Shown here piece after piece: positions 50,702 through 58,468 of a DNA stretch of 64,000 bases. Where the stretch lies: the NCBI RefSeq assembly GCF_004339525.1, contig NZ_SMGE01000001.1:6589813-6653812 (forward strand), written 5' to 3'. Under the pieces are notes generated by a model that saw only the letters and a program-made list of their open reading frames with translations, did no database searches and had not been told where the DNA came from. Both the position numbers and the translations under genes were made by a program. This DNA is from Flavobacterium sp. 90 (GTDB lineage Bacteria > Bacteroidota > Bacteroidia > Flavobacteriales > Flavobacteriaceae). Position 1 is the stretch's first letter. Each line of letters starts with the position of its first letter.

Positions 50702-51877
50702 CTATTTGATTCCCAGTACTTCTTTAGCCAATTCAATCATTTCGGGCGTTCCCGTGTTTTTATTCTTCTCGTCAGAAAGTTTTACAACGCCTTCCCAATG
50801 TCGGTTTTCAAGTTTAACTTCGGTCAGTTTTATAACCATATTCATCGATGGCAAACCTACATCATTGGTAAAATTGGTTCCAATACCAAACGACATTTTG
50901 ATCTTATCTTTACAAAAATCTGTTATACTTTTTACTTTCTCGTAATTTAAAGAATCCGAGAAAACAATCACTTTTGATTTCGGATCAATTCCCATTTTGG
51001 TATAATGCGAAATTACTTTTTGTGCAAACTCAATTGGATCTCCGCTATCATGACGAACTCCATCAAAAAGTTTAGAATATTTTTTGTCAAATTGACTAAA
51101 GAAAATCTCAGTAGTATAAGTGTCCGTCAAAGCAATTCCTAAATCTCCGCCATAAACTTGTGTCCAGTGCTCAAGACTCATAAAATTAGCCATTTTAAAG
51201 CCATATTGTGCCGCATGAAACATAAACCATTCATGTGCATGAGTTCCTAAAGGCCTGATGTTATTAACCATCGCAAAATGTACATTGCTGGTTCCGATAA
51301 AACTTTCTGAACCAAATGTTCGAAGTGTATCATTTATCAAAACATGTACATCATAAGAATGGCGACGTCGCGTACCAAATTCTAAAATCGAAACTCCAAG
51401 TTTGTTATAATTATCAATTTTGTTTTTGGTAAGCTCTTTTACAGCTTCGTCGTTTAAGCGAATTAAATGATTTGATTTATAAAAAAGTTCCGAAATCAGA
51501 GCCATCAAAGGCACTTCCCATAAAATAGTACGATACCAATATCCTTCAACAGTAACTTTTATTTCTGATCCTTCCTGACTAATTTGAACTTCAGACGGAT
51601 CATAAATATATCCGTGTAAAAAGTCAAAATAAGTAGGATCTAAATAAGGACAATGATGCGATAAATATAATTTTTCTTCTTTTGTCAATCGCAAATCTGC
51701 CATTGCATCTACTGCTTTTCGAAGTAAATCTGCAAATCCCGGTGGAAAAACATGTTTTCCTCTATTTATAAAACCATAACGAACTCTTGCCTTCGGGAAA
51801 AGTTTTATTACAGTATGCTGCATCGTAAATTTATAGAAATCATTATCTAAAATTGATTTCAGGAAAGTTGTTTCCAT
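50702..51877 (-). CDS. pncB: Nicotinate phosphoribosyltransferase
   Basis: A 391-residue enzyme converting nicotinate and PRPP to nicotinate mononucleotide in NAD salvage. Visible landmarks are the start LKSILDNDFYKFTMQH, the FGTRRRHSYD segment, GTHAHEWFMFHAAQYG and GVRHDSGDPIEFA, the phosphoribosyl-binding part. Length fits the bacterial PncB form. It stands alone between parE and the transglutaminase-like genes. Confidence 0.93.
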   Translation of the reverse strand: METTFLKSILDNDFYKFTMQHTVIKLFPKARVRYGFINRGKHVFPPGFADLLRKAVDAMADLRLTKEEKLYLSHHCPYLDPTYFDFLHGYIYDPSEVQISQEGSEIKVTVEGYWYRTILWEVPLMALISELFYKSNHLIRLNDEAVKELTKNKIDNYNKLGVSILEFGTRRRHSYDVHVLINDTLRTFGSESFIGTSNVHFAMVNNIRPLGTHAHEWFMFHAAQYGFKMANFMSLEHWTQVYGGDLGIALTDTYTTEIFFSQFDKKYSKLFDGVRHDSGDPIEFAQKVISHYTKMGIDPKSKVIVFSDSLNYEKVKSITDFCKDKIKMSFGIGTNFTNDVGLPSMNMVIKLTEVKLENRHWEGVVKLSDEKNKNTGTPEMIELAKEVLGIK

Positions 51878-51967
51878 AATCTGGCACTATGTTAATTATC
51901 AAAAACATTAATCGCTAAGATACGCCAATTCGATATAAGAAGAAAATTCTTTAAACAAACATCGTAA

Positions 51968-52951
51968 TTATGTTTGTTTTGGAGCTATTTTGAAAGCCAT
52001 AAGACCTTCTCTAAAAAGATAAAGAGTAATAAAACGACCATACTTTCTATTATAGGTAACCTGAAATTCTAATATTCCGTCTTCCTCTTTTGGATTTTCA
52101 ATCTGGACACGTTCTCCTTTTTTATCCAGGTAATAAAGATCGTCAATTCTTGAAAGATTTTTTATTTTAAAAGTAATTTTATCTCCGTCATTTGCTTTAA
52201 TTATGCCTGAAAAAGGCATCACAACCTCGCAATTTTCTTTTACAAATGAGCCGTAAATAAGTGGTCCGTTTAAAAATGCTTCTTTATTTCCGGTGTTACT
52301 TGCATACATTGACGATTCTGGAAAATGTGTCATATAGAAATATTCGGGAATCATATCAAAATAAATGGGCGTAAATTTCTTTACTGCAACTTGACGCTTT
52401 TCATCAAGATATCCTTGTCCCCAAGTAGCATCAATTAAGATCCATTTTCCGTCGATTTGAACCGTATTCCAAGCATGATTTGATCCTAATCTTTTTCTTC
52501 CAATATCATTCAATAATCTTTTAGAATCTCCAGTTACGACCTGACATTTTAATCCCGATAATGTCGCCAAATGCTGGTACAACAAAGAAAATCCCTCACA
52601 TACTGCTTTTTTAGATCTAAATGCTTTCTGAGTTGTACTTGAATGCGCTAATTGAATTTGTTTAGCATTCTCTGCTTCATTCTTAGAAGTAAAAGTTTTG
52701 GGTTCTGGCGGATTTAAATAAGTTTTTAAGTCATAATCCAAATTCAATGCAATCCAACTATAAATTGCTCTTGCTTTGTCATGTTCTGATGTAAAATCAT
52801 TTTTTATTCTTTCTGCTAATTTTTCTGTACTTCCAAAACTTGGATATTTCAAAACTATACTATCAATGGCGCTATATTGTTGTGAATAAGATAGATTTAT
52901 GAAAACAATATTTAATAAAAAGAATGCAAAGACGATTTTTCTTAGTGTCAT
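51968..52951 (-). CDS. Secreted transglutaminase-like protein, copy 2
   Basis: A 327-residue exported protein: signal peptide to about residue 23 (LSYSQ), then a transglutaminase-core domain (about 35-185) with the complete catalytic triad Cys118 (KAVCEGFSLLYQ), His159 (SNHAWNTVQ) and Asp174 (ILIDATWGQG). The C-terminal 140 residues form a beta-rich domain ending FKIAPK. Such bacterial proteins may be proteases or cross-linkers of the periplasm or surface. It is a paralogue of the next gene upstream (52997), 45 bases away. Confidence 0.88.
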   Translation of the reverse strand: MTLRKIVFAFFLLNIVFINLSYSQQYSAIDSIVLKYPSFGSTEKLAERIKNDFTSEHDKARAIYSWIALNLDYDLKTYLNPPEPKTFTSKNEAENAKQIQLAHSSTTQKAFRSKKAVCEGFSLLYQHLATLSGLKCQVVTGDSKRLLNDIGRKRLGSNHAWNTVQIDGKWILIDATWGQGYLDEKRQVAVKKFTPIYFDMIPEYFYMTHFPESSMYASNTGNKEAFLNGPLIYGSFVKENCEVVMPFSGIIKANDGDKITFKIKNLSRIDDLYYLDKKGERVQIENPKEEDGILEFQVTYNRKYGRFITLYLFREGLMAFKIAPKQT

Positions 52952-52996
52952 TAGGAAGCTTAAATTGTAAGGGATAAAAATTAAGTAGTTTGTTTT

Positions 52997-53974
52997 TTAT
53001 TGTGGAATTATTTTGAAAGATGCTATACTGTTTTGACCTAAAAAGAAAGTAATATAAGATCCCATTCTTTTATCATAAGTAACCTGAAATTCCAGTGATC
53101 CTCTTACTTCTCTTGGGTTTTCAATTTTAGTCGCTTTTCCTTTTTTTACATAAAAAAGTGTATCTGATTTTGAAATATTTTTAATTCTGAAAGTTATTTT
53201 ATCTCCATCATTCGCTTCAATTATTCCGGAATCAGGTGATAAAATTTCATTATTTCCTTCGATAGTTGCATCAAAAATAAGAGGTCCGTTTAAGAAATCG
53301 TCTTTGTTTAATTTTTCATTCAGATAAACTCCCGAATCAGGAAAATGCTTTGCAAAAAAGTACTTTGGATCAGTATCAAAATAAACAGCATTAAAATAAT
53401 TCACCATTGCCTTTTTGTTACTATCATAATATCCTTGTCCCCAGGTTACATCAACCAAAATCCATTTTCTATCAATCTGAACCATGTTCCATGCATGATT
53501 TGACTGTGAATTTTGACGGCCAATATCACTTAATAATCTTTTTGAATCACCACGAACAACCTCAGCTTTTAAACCAACTAAAGTTGCCAAACGTTGATAT
53601 AAAAGCGTAAAACCTTCGCAAACTGCTTTTTGAGAATCAAATGCCTTTTGCCATGTTTTATCCTTTAATGCTTCTAGCTGCTTTTGTTTTTCAGCTTCAT
53701 TTCTGTAACTAAACCGAATTGACTTTGGCGGATTTAAGTAAGCTTTATAATCGTATTTAATATTCAAAGCAATCCAGCTGTAAATAGCTCGTGCTTTATC
53801 ATGTTCTGTTGTAAAATCTTCCCGAATTCTTTCGGCCAGACTTTCTGTAGAACTAAAATGTTTGGGATATTTGAGTATAACATTATCAATCGCATCGTAT
53901 TTTTGAGAATACGACAAATGCGGAAAGATAAAACTCAGGAAAAGGAATGTAAAGGCAATCTTTTTTAGGGTCAT
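52997..53974 (-). CDS. Secreted transglutaminase-like protein, copy 1
   Basis: A 325-residue protein with the same domain order as its neighbour: signal peptide (MTLKKIAFTFLFLSFIF...LSYSQ), transglutaminase core with Cys119, His160 and Asp175, and a C-terminal beta domain (about 190-325). Both triads are intact, so both copies are probably active. It lies three bases after the FMN reductase gene, making it the third gene of a minus-strand run from 55458. The substrate is unknown. Confidence 0.88.
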   Translation of the reverse strand: MTLKKIAFTFLFLSFIFPHLSYSQKYDAIDNVILKYPKHFSSTESLAERIREDFTTEHDKARAIYSWIALNIKYDYKAYLNPPKSIRFSYRNEAEKQKQLEALKDKTWQKAFDSQKAVCEGFTLLYQRLATLVGLKAEVVRGDSKRLLSDIGRQNSQSNHAWNMVQIDRKWILVDVTWGQGYYDSNKKAMVNYFNAVYFDTDPKYFFAKHFPDSGVYLNEKLNKDDFLNGPLIFDATIEGNNEILSPDSGIIEANDGDKITFRIKNISKSDTLFYVKKGKATKIENPREVRGSLEFQVTYDKRMGSYITFFLGQNSIASFKIIPQ

Positions 53975-53977
53975 ATA

Positions 53978-54502
53978 TTAGAAACTAGACTTAATAATGT
54001 CTTTTAATTCCTTATCTAACTCCGTATTTGAGATTTTATTTTCCTCCAGATTAAAATTAGCATTGAAAGTTGGTAGTGAATAAGTAGCTTTTATTTGTGC
54101 ACCATATCTTGGCAAAGCATTATTAGCGATTTCTAAAACCGAAGCTCCGCCTCTTGGTCCGGGAGAAGTTGCTAATAATAAAGTAGCTTTTTGCTGAAAA
54201 ACTTCTTTCGTTATTCTGGAACTCCAATCAAACAAGTTTTTGAAAGCTGCAGAGTAATTTCCGTTATTTTCTGCTAAGGAAATCACCAAAACATCAGCAC
54301 TTTCAATTTTTTTTAGAAAAGCTTTTGCAAGTTCATGCTGACCGATTTCTTTTTCTAAATCAACACTAAATAATGGCATTGCAAAATCATTCAAATCCAA
54401 AACTTCTACTTCTGCATTTTCAAATAAACTCGCTGCATAAGTCGCAAAATGTTTGTTGATAGAATGCTGACTGTTACTTCCTCCAAAGGCTACTATTTTC
54501 AT
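53978..54502 (-). CDS. NAD(P)H-dependent FMN reductase
   Basis: A 174-residue flavodoxin-fold protein. The phosphate-binding loop is FGGSNSQHSINKHFATYAA, and the later LLATSPGPRGGASVLE is the second flavin/NADPH contact typical of the NADPH-dependent FMN reductase (Ssu E/azoreductase) family. It reduces free or bound flavin in the cytoplasm. It overlaps the BrkB-family gene by four bases (ATGA) and lies just before the transglutaminase genes. Confidence 0.88.
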   Translation of the reverse strand: MKIVAFGGSNSQHSINKHFATYAASLFENAEVEVLDLNDFAMPLFSVDLEKEIGQHELAKAFLKKIESADVLVISLAENNGNYSAAFKNLFDWSSRITKEVFQQKATLLLATSPGPRGGASVLEIANNALPRYGAQIKATYSLPTFNANFNLEENKISNTELDKELKDIIKSSF

Positions 54503-55458
54503 GGTTTCTCTTTTTGTAATGTTTCTTCTATGGGTTCTTTTTTGGGTTTGTCGATTTCATAAATTTCTTTTGCTATTTCTACAGAATATTCATTTGGATA
54601 GATTTTTCCTCCATAAGACTTAGCATAGACTTTCGTAAATTCTGCTCCAAAGTAAAGAATTATTGCCGAATAATAAACCCAAACCAGAATTATTATAACA
54701 GAACCTGCCGCACCATACACAGAAGCAACCGTAGAACTGCCTAAATAAAAACCAATGGCAAATTTACCAATCATAAAAAGAACAGCTGTAACTCCTGATC
54801 CTATAAAAGCATCTTTCCATCTTATTTTTCCATCAGGCAATGTTCTAAAAATAATGGCAAAAAGAGTTGTAATACTCGCCAGGACAATAACTATGTTAAC
54901 CACATAAAATAAATATACTGTACTCTCTGGAAAATATACTTTTAAACGTGAACTCAGTAAATCTAAAGTTGTACTTATAAAAAGACTGACCAACATTAAA
55001 AATCCTACAGAAGCAATCATAGAGAATGACATTAAGCGATTTTGAATGAATTTCTTAATTCCTTTGTCGGGTTTTGCACGTAATCCCCAAATAAAATTTA
55101 TAGAACTTTGTATTTCAGCAAAAACTCCAGACGCTCCAATTAACAACATAACGATTCCAAATACTGTTGCAAAAAGATTATCGCCAGATAACTGCACATT
55201 TTTTATAGCTTCCTGAATTTGACTTGCCGCGCCATTACCTACCAAACCATTAATTTGTCCATACAATTCTCCTGTTACAGCTTCTTCTCCAAAAAAGAAA
55301 CCACAAATTGTGATTATAATAATTAATAATGGCGGTAATGCAAATATGGTATAATATGCCAATGCTGCACTTAGCTTAATTGCATTATCATCGTTAAATT
55401 CTAAAAAGGTGTTTTTTAGAAGAAACCAAGTTTTGGAGAATATATTTTTAATTTTCAT
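54499..55458 (-). CDS. YihY/BrkB family membrane protein
   Basis: A protein of about 319 residues with six transmembrane helices. The family signature appears as NDDNAIKLSAALAYYTIFALPPLL and later VWVYYSAIILYFGAEFTKVYA. BrkB/YihY proteins have been called ribonuclease BN in error; their real role is uncertain, perhaps lipid or solute transport. ATG at 55458 was chosen; an earlier in-frame start at 55527 would add a non-conserved stretch. It begins an operon with the FMN reductase and two transglutaminase-like genes. Confidence 0.87.
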   Translation of the reverse strand: MKIKNIFSKTWFLLKNTFLEFNDDNAIKLSAALAYYTIFALPPLLIIIITICGFFFGEEAVTGELYGQINGLVGNGAASQIQEAIKNVQLSGDNLFATVFGIVMLLIGASGVFAEIQSSINFIWGLRAKPDKGIKKFIQNRLMSFSMIASVGFLMLVSLFISTTLDLLSSRLKVYFPESTVYLFYVVNIVIVLASITTLFAIIFRTLPDGKIRWKDAFIGSGVTAVLFMIGKFAIGFYLGSSTVASVYGAAGSVIIILVWVYYSAIILYFGAEFTKVYAKSYGGKIYPNEYSVEIAKEIYEIDKPKKEPIEETLQKEKP

Positions 55459-55584
55459 GTACTGTATTTTTGATATTCTCCCAAATTTAAGGAATTCCCA
55501 AAAATTTTGAATTGTTGCTTTTTGCACAAAAATTACATTTTAACCATGTTCAAAATTTCATTTGTAATATAAGTGTGTTATATG

Positions 55585-55795
55585 TGTAGTCCCTACGGGA
55601 CATTTTTTAACGTATTTATTTCTTTGTCTACCAATATTTAATCTCTACGAGATACTTCTTGCGATTTTCTATTTATATCAAAAAAACTTTCGAAATTAAT
55701 TCTGAATAAAATAAGTTCCTAAGGAATATCTCGTACAGATTAAATATTGGTAAAAAATATTACTGCCTGTATTTTTTTGTCCCGTAGGGACTACA
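55585..55795. repeat. Nested inverted repeat, CCCTACGGGAC and CCAATATTTA family, copy 1
   Basis: The outer arms TGTAGTCCCTACGGGACA (55585-55602) and its complement (55778-55795) are perfect over 18 bases. The inner arms TACCAATATTTAATCT (55629-55644) and its complement (55737-55752) are also perfect. Between them are CTACGAGATA and TATCTCGTA words. The CCAATATTTA arm recurs in the element at 61166-61297. Confidence 0.9.
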
Positions 55796-55820
55796 CTAAT
55801 TTTAATCTTTTAAAACTAAT

Positions 55821-56498
55821 TTATTTATAATGACAAAAAATCCCTTTATCATAAATTGTCCATAAACTTGCTTTTTGATTAGCCGCTTTTAGTGCGCAGT
55901 TTGCCCATGTATTACAAGTATAAAATAAGCTATAACTTCCTTTTGCTTCATAAAAAGCATCTTTCTTTCCATAGCTATAACCTTGAATCCATTCCGGGTT
56001 TGTTGGATTATTGAAACTTTCTGAAATATAAGCCACTAGTTTTTGATAGTTTTCTTTTGAAATCAGAATACGTTTACAATTTTCACCTTCTTTAAGTTGT
56101 TTAAAAAAAGTTGTGTGCATTGCCGATGAACTCACTCCGAAAATAGCTTTTAAAGCCGTACTTGCTTTTAAATCTGACCATTCTGGTGTATGCAAATAAA
56201 ATCCTTTATCACCCCAACCAAAAGCTACAAATTGCATTAAACTATCTTTTGATTGCGTTTGGCTGAATTGAATCTCTTTTCGCCAATCTTTAATTTCTGT
56301 AGTAATCGGAACTACAATATCTGTGTGAACTCCGTTGGAAAGTATGTAAATAGGAATCGCATCTTTTTCGTCAACTTGTGCAATATCTGAATTGACGGTG
56401 ATTTTAGAAATTAAATAAACAGAGATTACATAAAGAACAAGAAAAGTAATGATTCCGAGGATTGTCCAGCCTAGAAATTTGAAGGTCTTTTTTAGCAT
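55821..56498 (-). CDS. DUF2459 (TIGR02117) family protein
   Basis: A 225-residue protein anchored by one N-terminal transmembrane helix (about 8-30). The exported part has the family pattern IPIYILSNGVHTDIVVP, then FGWGDKGFYLHTPEW and SYSLFYTCNTWANCALKAA near the C-terminus. The function of DUF2459 is unknown; some members lie near urease genes, none here. It is isolated between two repeat clusters, so probably monocistronic. Confidence 0.85.
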   Translation of the reverse strand: MLKKTFKFLGWTILGIITFLVLYVISVYLISKITVNSDIAQVDEKDAIPIYILSNGVHTDIVVPITTEIKDWRKEIQFSQTQSKDSLMQFVAFGWGDKGFYLHTPEWSDLKASTALKAIFGVSSSAMHTTFFKQLKEGENCKRILISKENYQKLVAYISESFNNPTNPEWIQGYSYGKKDAFYEAKGSYSLFYTCNTWANCALKAANQKASLWTIYDKGIFCHYK

Positions 56499-56571
56499 TT
56501 TGGTTGGTTGTTTTTAGGTTTATAAAATGGTGTTTTTTGTTGTAACCAATTTTTGAGCCAAAAAAATGATG

Positions 56572-56630
56572 GGACGCGGATTATACGGATTCGCCTACGC
56601 GAAAACACGGATTTAAACGGATTTTTTTTA
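56572..56630. repeat. CGGATT repeat with TTCGC/GCGAA hairpin
   Basis: CGGATT occurs four times in 60 bases, and TTCGC-CTAC-GCGAA forms a hairpin in the middle. It is a compact palindromic element of a further repeat family; only one copy is seen here. Confidence 0.65.
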
Positions 56631-56664
56631 TTGTTTATTTTTTTTTGGATGTTTGTTTTCATTT

Positions 56665-56780
56665 TTGTTATTTCGAGCGAAGGGAGAAATCACACTAGGA
56701 GCTCCATTTAGAAACTCGCCAATCTTTGTCGAGTTACTTGCGGAGATTTCTCTCCCGAAGCTTCGGGATCGAAATGACAA
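56665..56780. repeat. TTTCGAxxGAAGGGAGAAATC palindromic element, copy 2
   Basis: The ends (TTATTTCGAGCGAAGGGAGA and the complement-like GATCGAAATGACAA) form a long imperfect inverted repeat. The inner word CCAATCTTTGTCG is the reverse complement of CGACAAAGATTGG in the element at 39186-39316, so the two are the same family in opposite orientation. The palindrome TCCCGAAGCTTCGGGA (56753-56768) lies within it. Confidence 0.8.
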
Positions 56781-56815
56781 ACTAGACGAAAATTTTGTTA
56801 TTAAAATAATAGCCC

Positions 56816-56895
56816 TAGCCCCGATAGAAGTGGAAATCCTTTTGTGGCAGGGTTCGACACAAAAGATTGAAACGGATAGCGGGATTAGCTCCTAA
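56816..56895. repeat. AGCCCCGAT...AGCTCC structured repeat, copy 2
   Basis: The same conserved ends as 41977-42059 (TAGCCCCGAT and GGGATTAGCTCC), with a central stem TTTTGTG / CACAAAA. The stem bases differ from copy 1 (TTTTGCT / AGCAAAA) but still pair, a compensatory difference. It lies between unrelated genes. Confidence 0.85.
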
Positions 56896-56972
56896 AAAAG
56901 ATTTGCTTTTATCATAGAAATCGAAATGACAAACTATACGCAAAGAATAATTACATTTATTTTTTTTAGCAT

Positions 56973-57004
56973 AAAAAAAACTGCTGAATCTCTCCAGCAG
57001 TTTT
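56973..57004 (-). terminator. Terminator of ychF
   Basis: AAAACTGCTG (ending 56986) pairs with CAGCAGTTTT (56995-57004) around an eight-base loop, with an eight-base T-run on the minus strand. It lies about 54 bases beyond the ychF stop at 57058. Confidence 0.85.
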
Positions 57005-57057
57005 AGTCTATTTTCTTTACTCTTTATTCTTTCTTCTACTATCTAAAAAAGAAAAAA

Positions 57058-58152
57058 TTAAACGTTAAAACGGAAATGCATTACATCACCATCTTTTACT
57101 ACGTATTCTTTTCCTTCTACTTTGAATTTTCCTGCTTCTTTTGCTTTTGCTTCTGAACCGTATTGAACGTAATCTTCGTATGAAATTACCTCAGCACGAA
57201 TGAATCCTTTTTCAAAATCAGTGTGGATAACTCCTGCTGCTTGTGGCGCAGTTGCTCCAATATTGATTGTCCAGGCACGAACTTCTTTTACACCTGCTGT
57301 AAAGTAAGTTTGTTGTTTTAATAACTTGTAAGCTGCACGAATTAAAACTGATGCTCCCGGCTCTGTTAATCCCATATCTTCAAGGAAAACCTGACGCTCT
57401 TCGTAGCTTTCTAATTCTGTAATATCAGCTTCTGCTCCTACTGAAAGAATGATTACTTCAGCATCTTCATCTTTTACTAATTCACGAACCTGATCTACAT
57501 ATTTATTTCCGTTTACTGCTGAATTTTCATCAACATTACAAACGTATAATACTGGTTTTGCAGTAATTAATTGGAAAGATTCCATTAAAACTTCTTCGTC
57601 ATTACCTTGAGGAGTAATTGTACGAGCAGATTTTGCTTGTAATAACGCTTCTCTGATTCTGTCTAAAAGTGCTTTTTCAGTTTGTGCTTCTTTATTTCCT
57701 GTTTTAGCAGCACGATTTACTTTTTCTAAACGTTTTTCAACAGTTTCTAAATCTTTTAACTGCAACTCGATATCGATCGTTTCTTTGTCACGAATTGGGT
57801 TTACATTTCCGTCAACGTGAACGATATTGTCATTATCAAAACAACGTAAAACGTGAATAATAGCATTACACTCTCTAATGTTTCCTAAAAATTGGTTTCC
57901 AAGACCTTCACCTTTACTTGCACCTTTTACCAAACCAGCGATATCAACAATATCAACTGTTGCCATTTGTACGCGTTCTGGTTTTACCAATTCTTCTAAT
58001 TTATTGATTCTTGGATCCGGAACGTTTACAACACCAATATTAGGTTCGATTGTACAAAACGGAAAGTTCGCACTTTGCGCTTTTGCATTAGATAAACAAT
58101 TAAATAATGTTGATTTTCCAACATTTGGTAATCCTACAATTCCTGCTTTCAT
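57058..58152 (-). CDS. ychF: Redox-regulated P-loop ATPase YchF
   Basis: A 364-residue Obg-family P-loop protein that prefers ATP and acts in translation and stress response. The P-loop is GLPNVGKSTL (7-16), followed by the FPFCTIEPN switch, DIAGLVKGAS (G3), a helical coiled-coil insertion (about 125-200) and the C-terminal TGS domain (TYFTAGVKEVRAWTI onward). Length is normal. A minus-strand -7 element at 58316-58309 would give a leader of about 150 bases. Confidence 0.94.
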   Translation of the reverse strand: MKAGIVGLPNVGKSTLFNCLSNAKAQSANFPFCTIEPNIGVVNVPDPRINKLEELVKPERVQMATVDIVDIAGLVKGASKGEGLGNQFLGNIRECNAIIHVLRCFDNDNIVHVDGNVNPIRDKETIDIELQLKDLETVEKRLEKVNRAAKTGNKEAQTEKALLDRIREALLQAKSARTITPQGNDEEVLMESFQLITAKPVLYVCNVDENSAVNGNKYVDQVRELVKDEDAEVIILSVGAEADITELESYEERQVFLEDMGLTEPGASVLIRAAYKLLKQQTYFTAGVKEVRAWTINIGATAPQAAGVIHTDFEKGFIRAEVISYEDYVQYGSEAKAKEAGKFKVEGKEYVVKDGDVMHFRFNV

Positions 58153-58308
58153 CTGTTGTTTCTATTTATTTTTTATTAGATCCTGATTCCCTCAGGTCTT
58201 ATCATTAATGCTTCTACCTTAATATATAGGTGGTTACTTTACTGATATATAATTTATATCTGATTTTTTGTTTCTGCCAAAATGATATTTTTTGGCTTTA
58301 AAATTTTG

Positions 58309-58316
58309 CAAATATA
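58309..58316 (-). promoter_or_regulatory. -7 element, probable ychF promoter, in a divergent gap
   Basis: CAAATATA (TATATTTG on minus) is an exact TAnnTTTG in the 316-base gap between ychF and the receptor gene. The rest of this gap (58153-58468) holds no gene; a possible short in-frame extension upstream of the receptor start is discussed there. No clear plus-strand promoter was found. Confidence 0.45.
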
Positions 58317-58468
58317 AGATTTAATAGCTCGTAAGTGAAGTAAAAATGACGATTAATATAATTTAAAGCATGGTTGATAAAATAATTAAACTTTTTACTA
58401 AAATTTTGTTAAAAAATACTACATTTAACAACAATCAAAATGAAAAAATAAACCAAACTCACACAACC

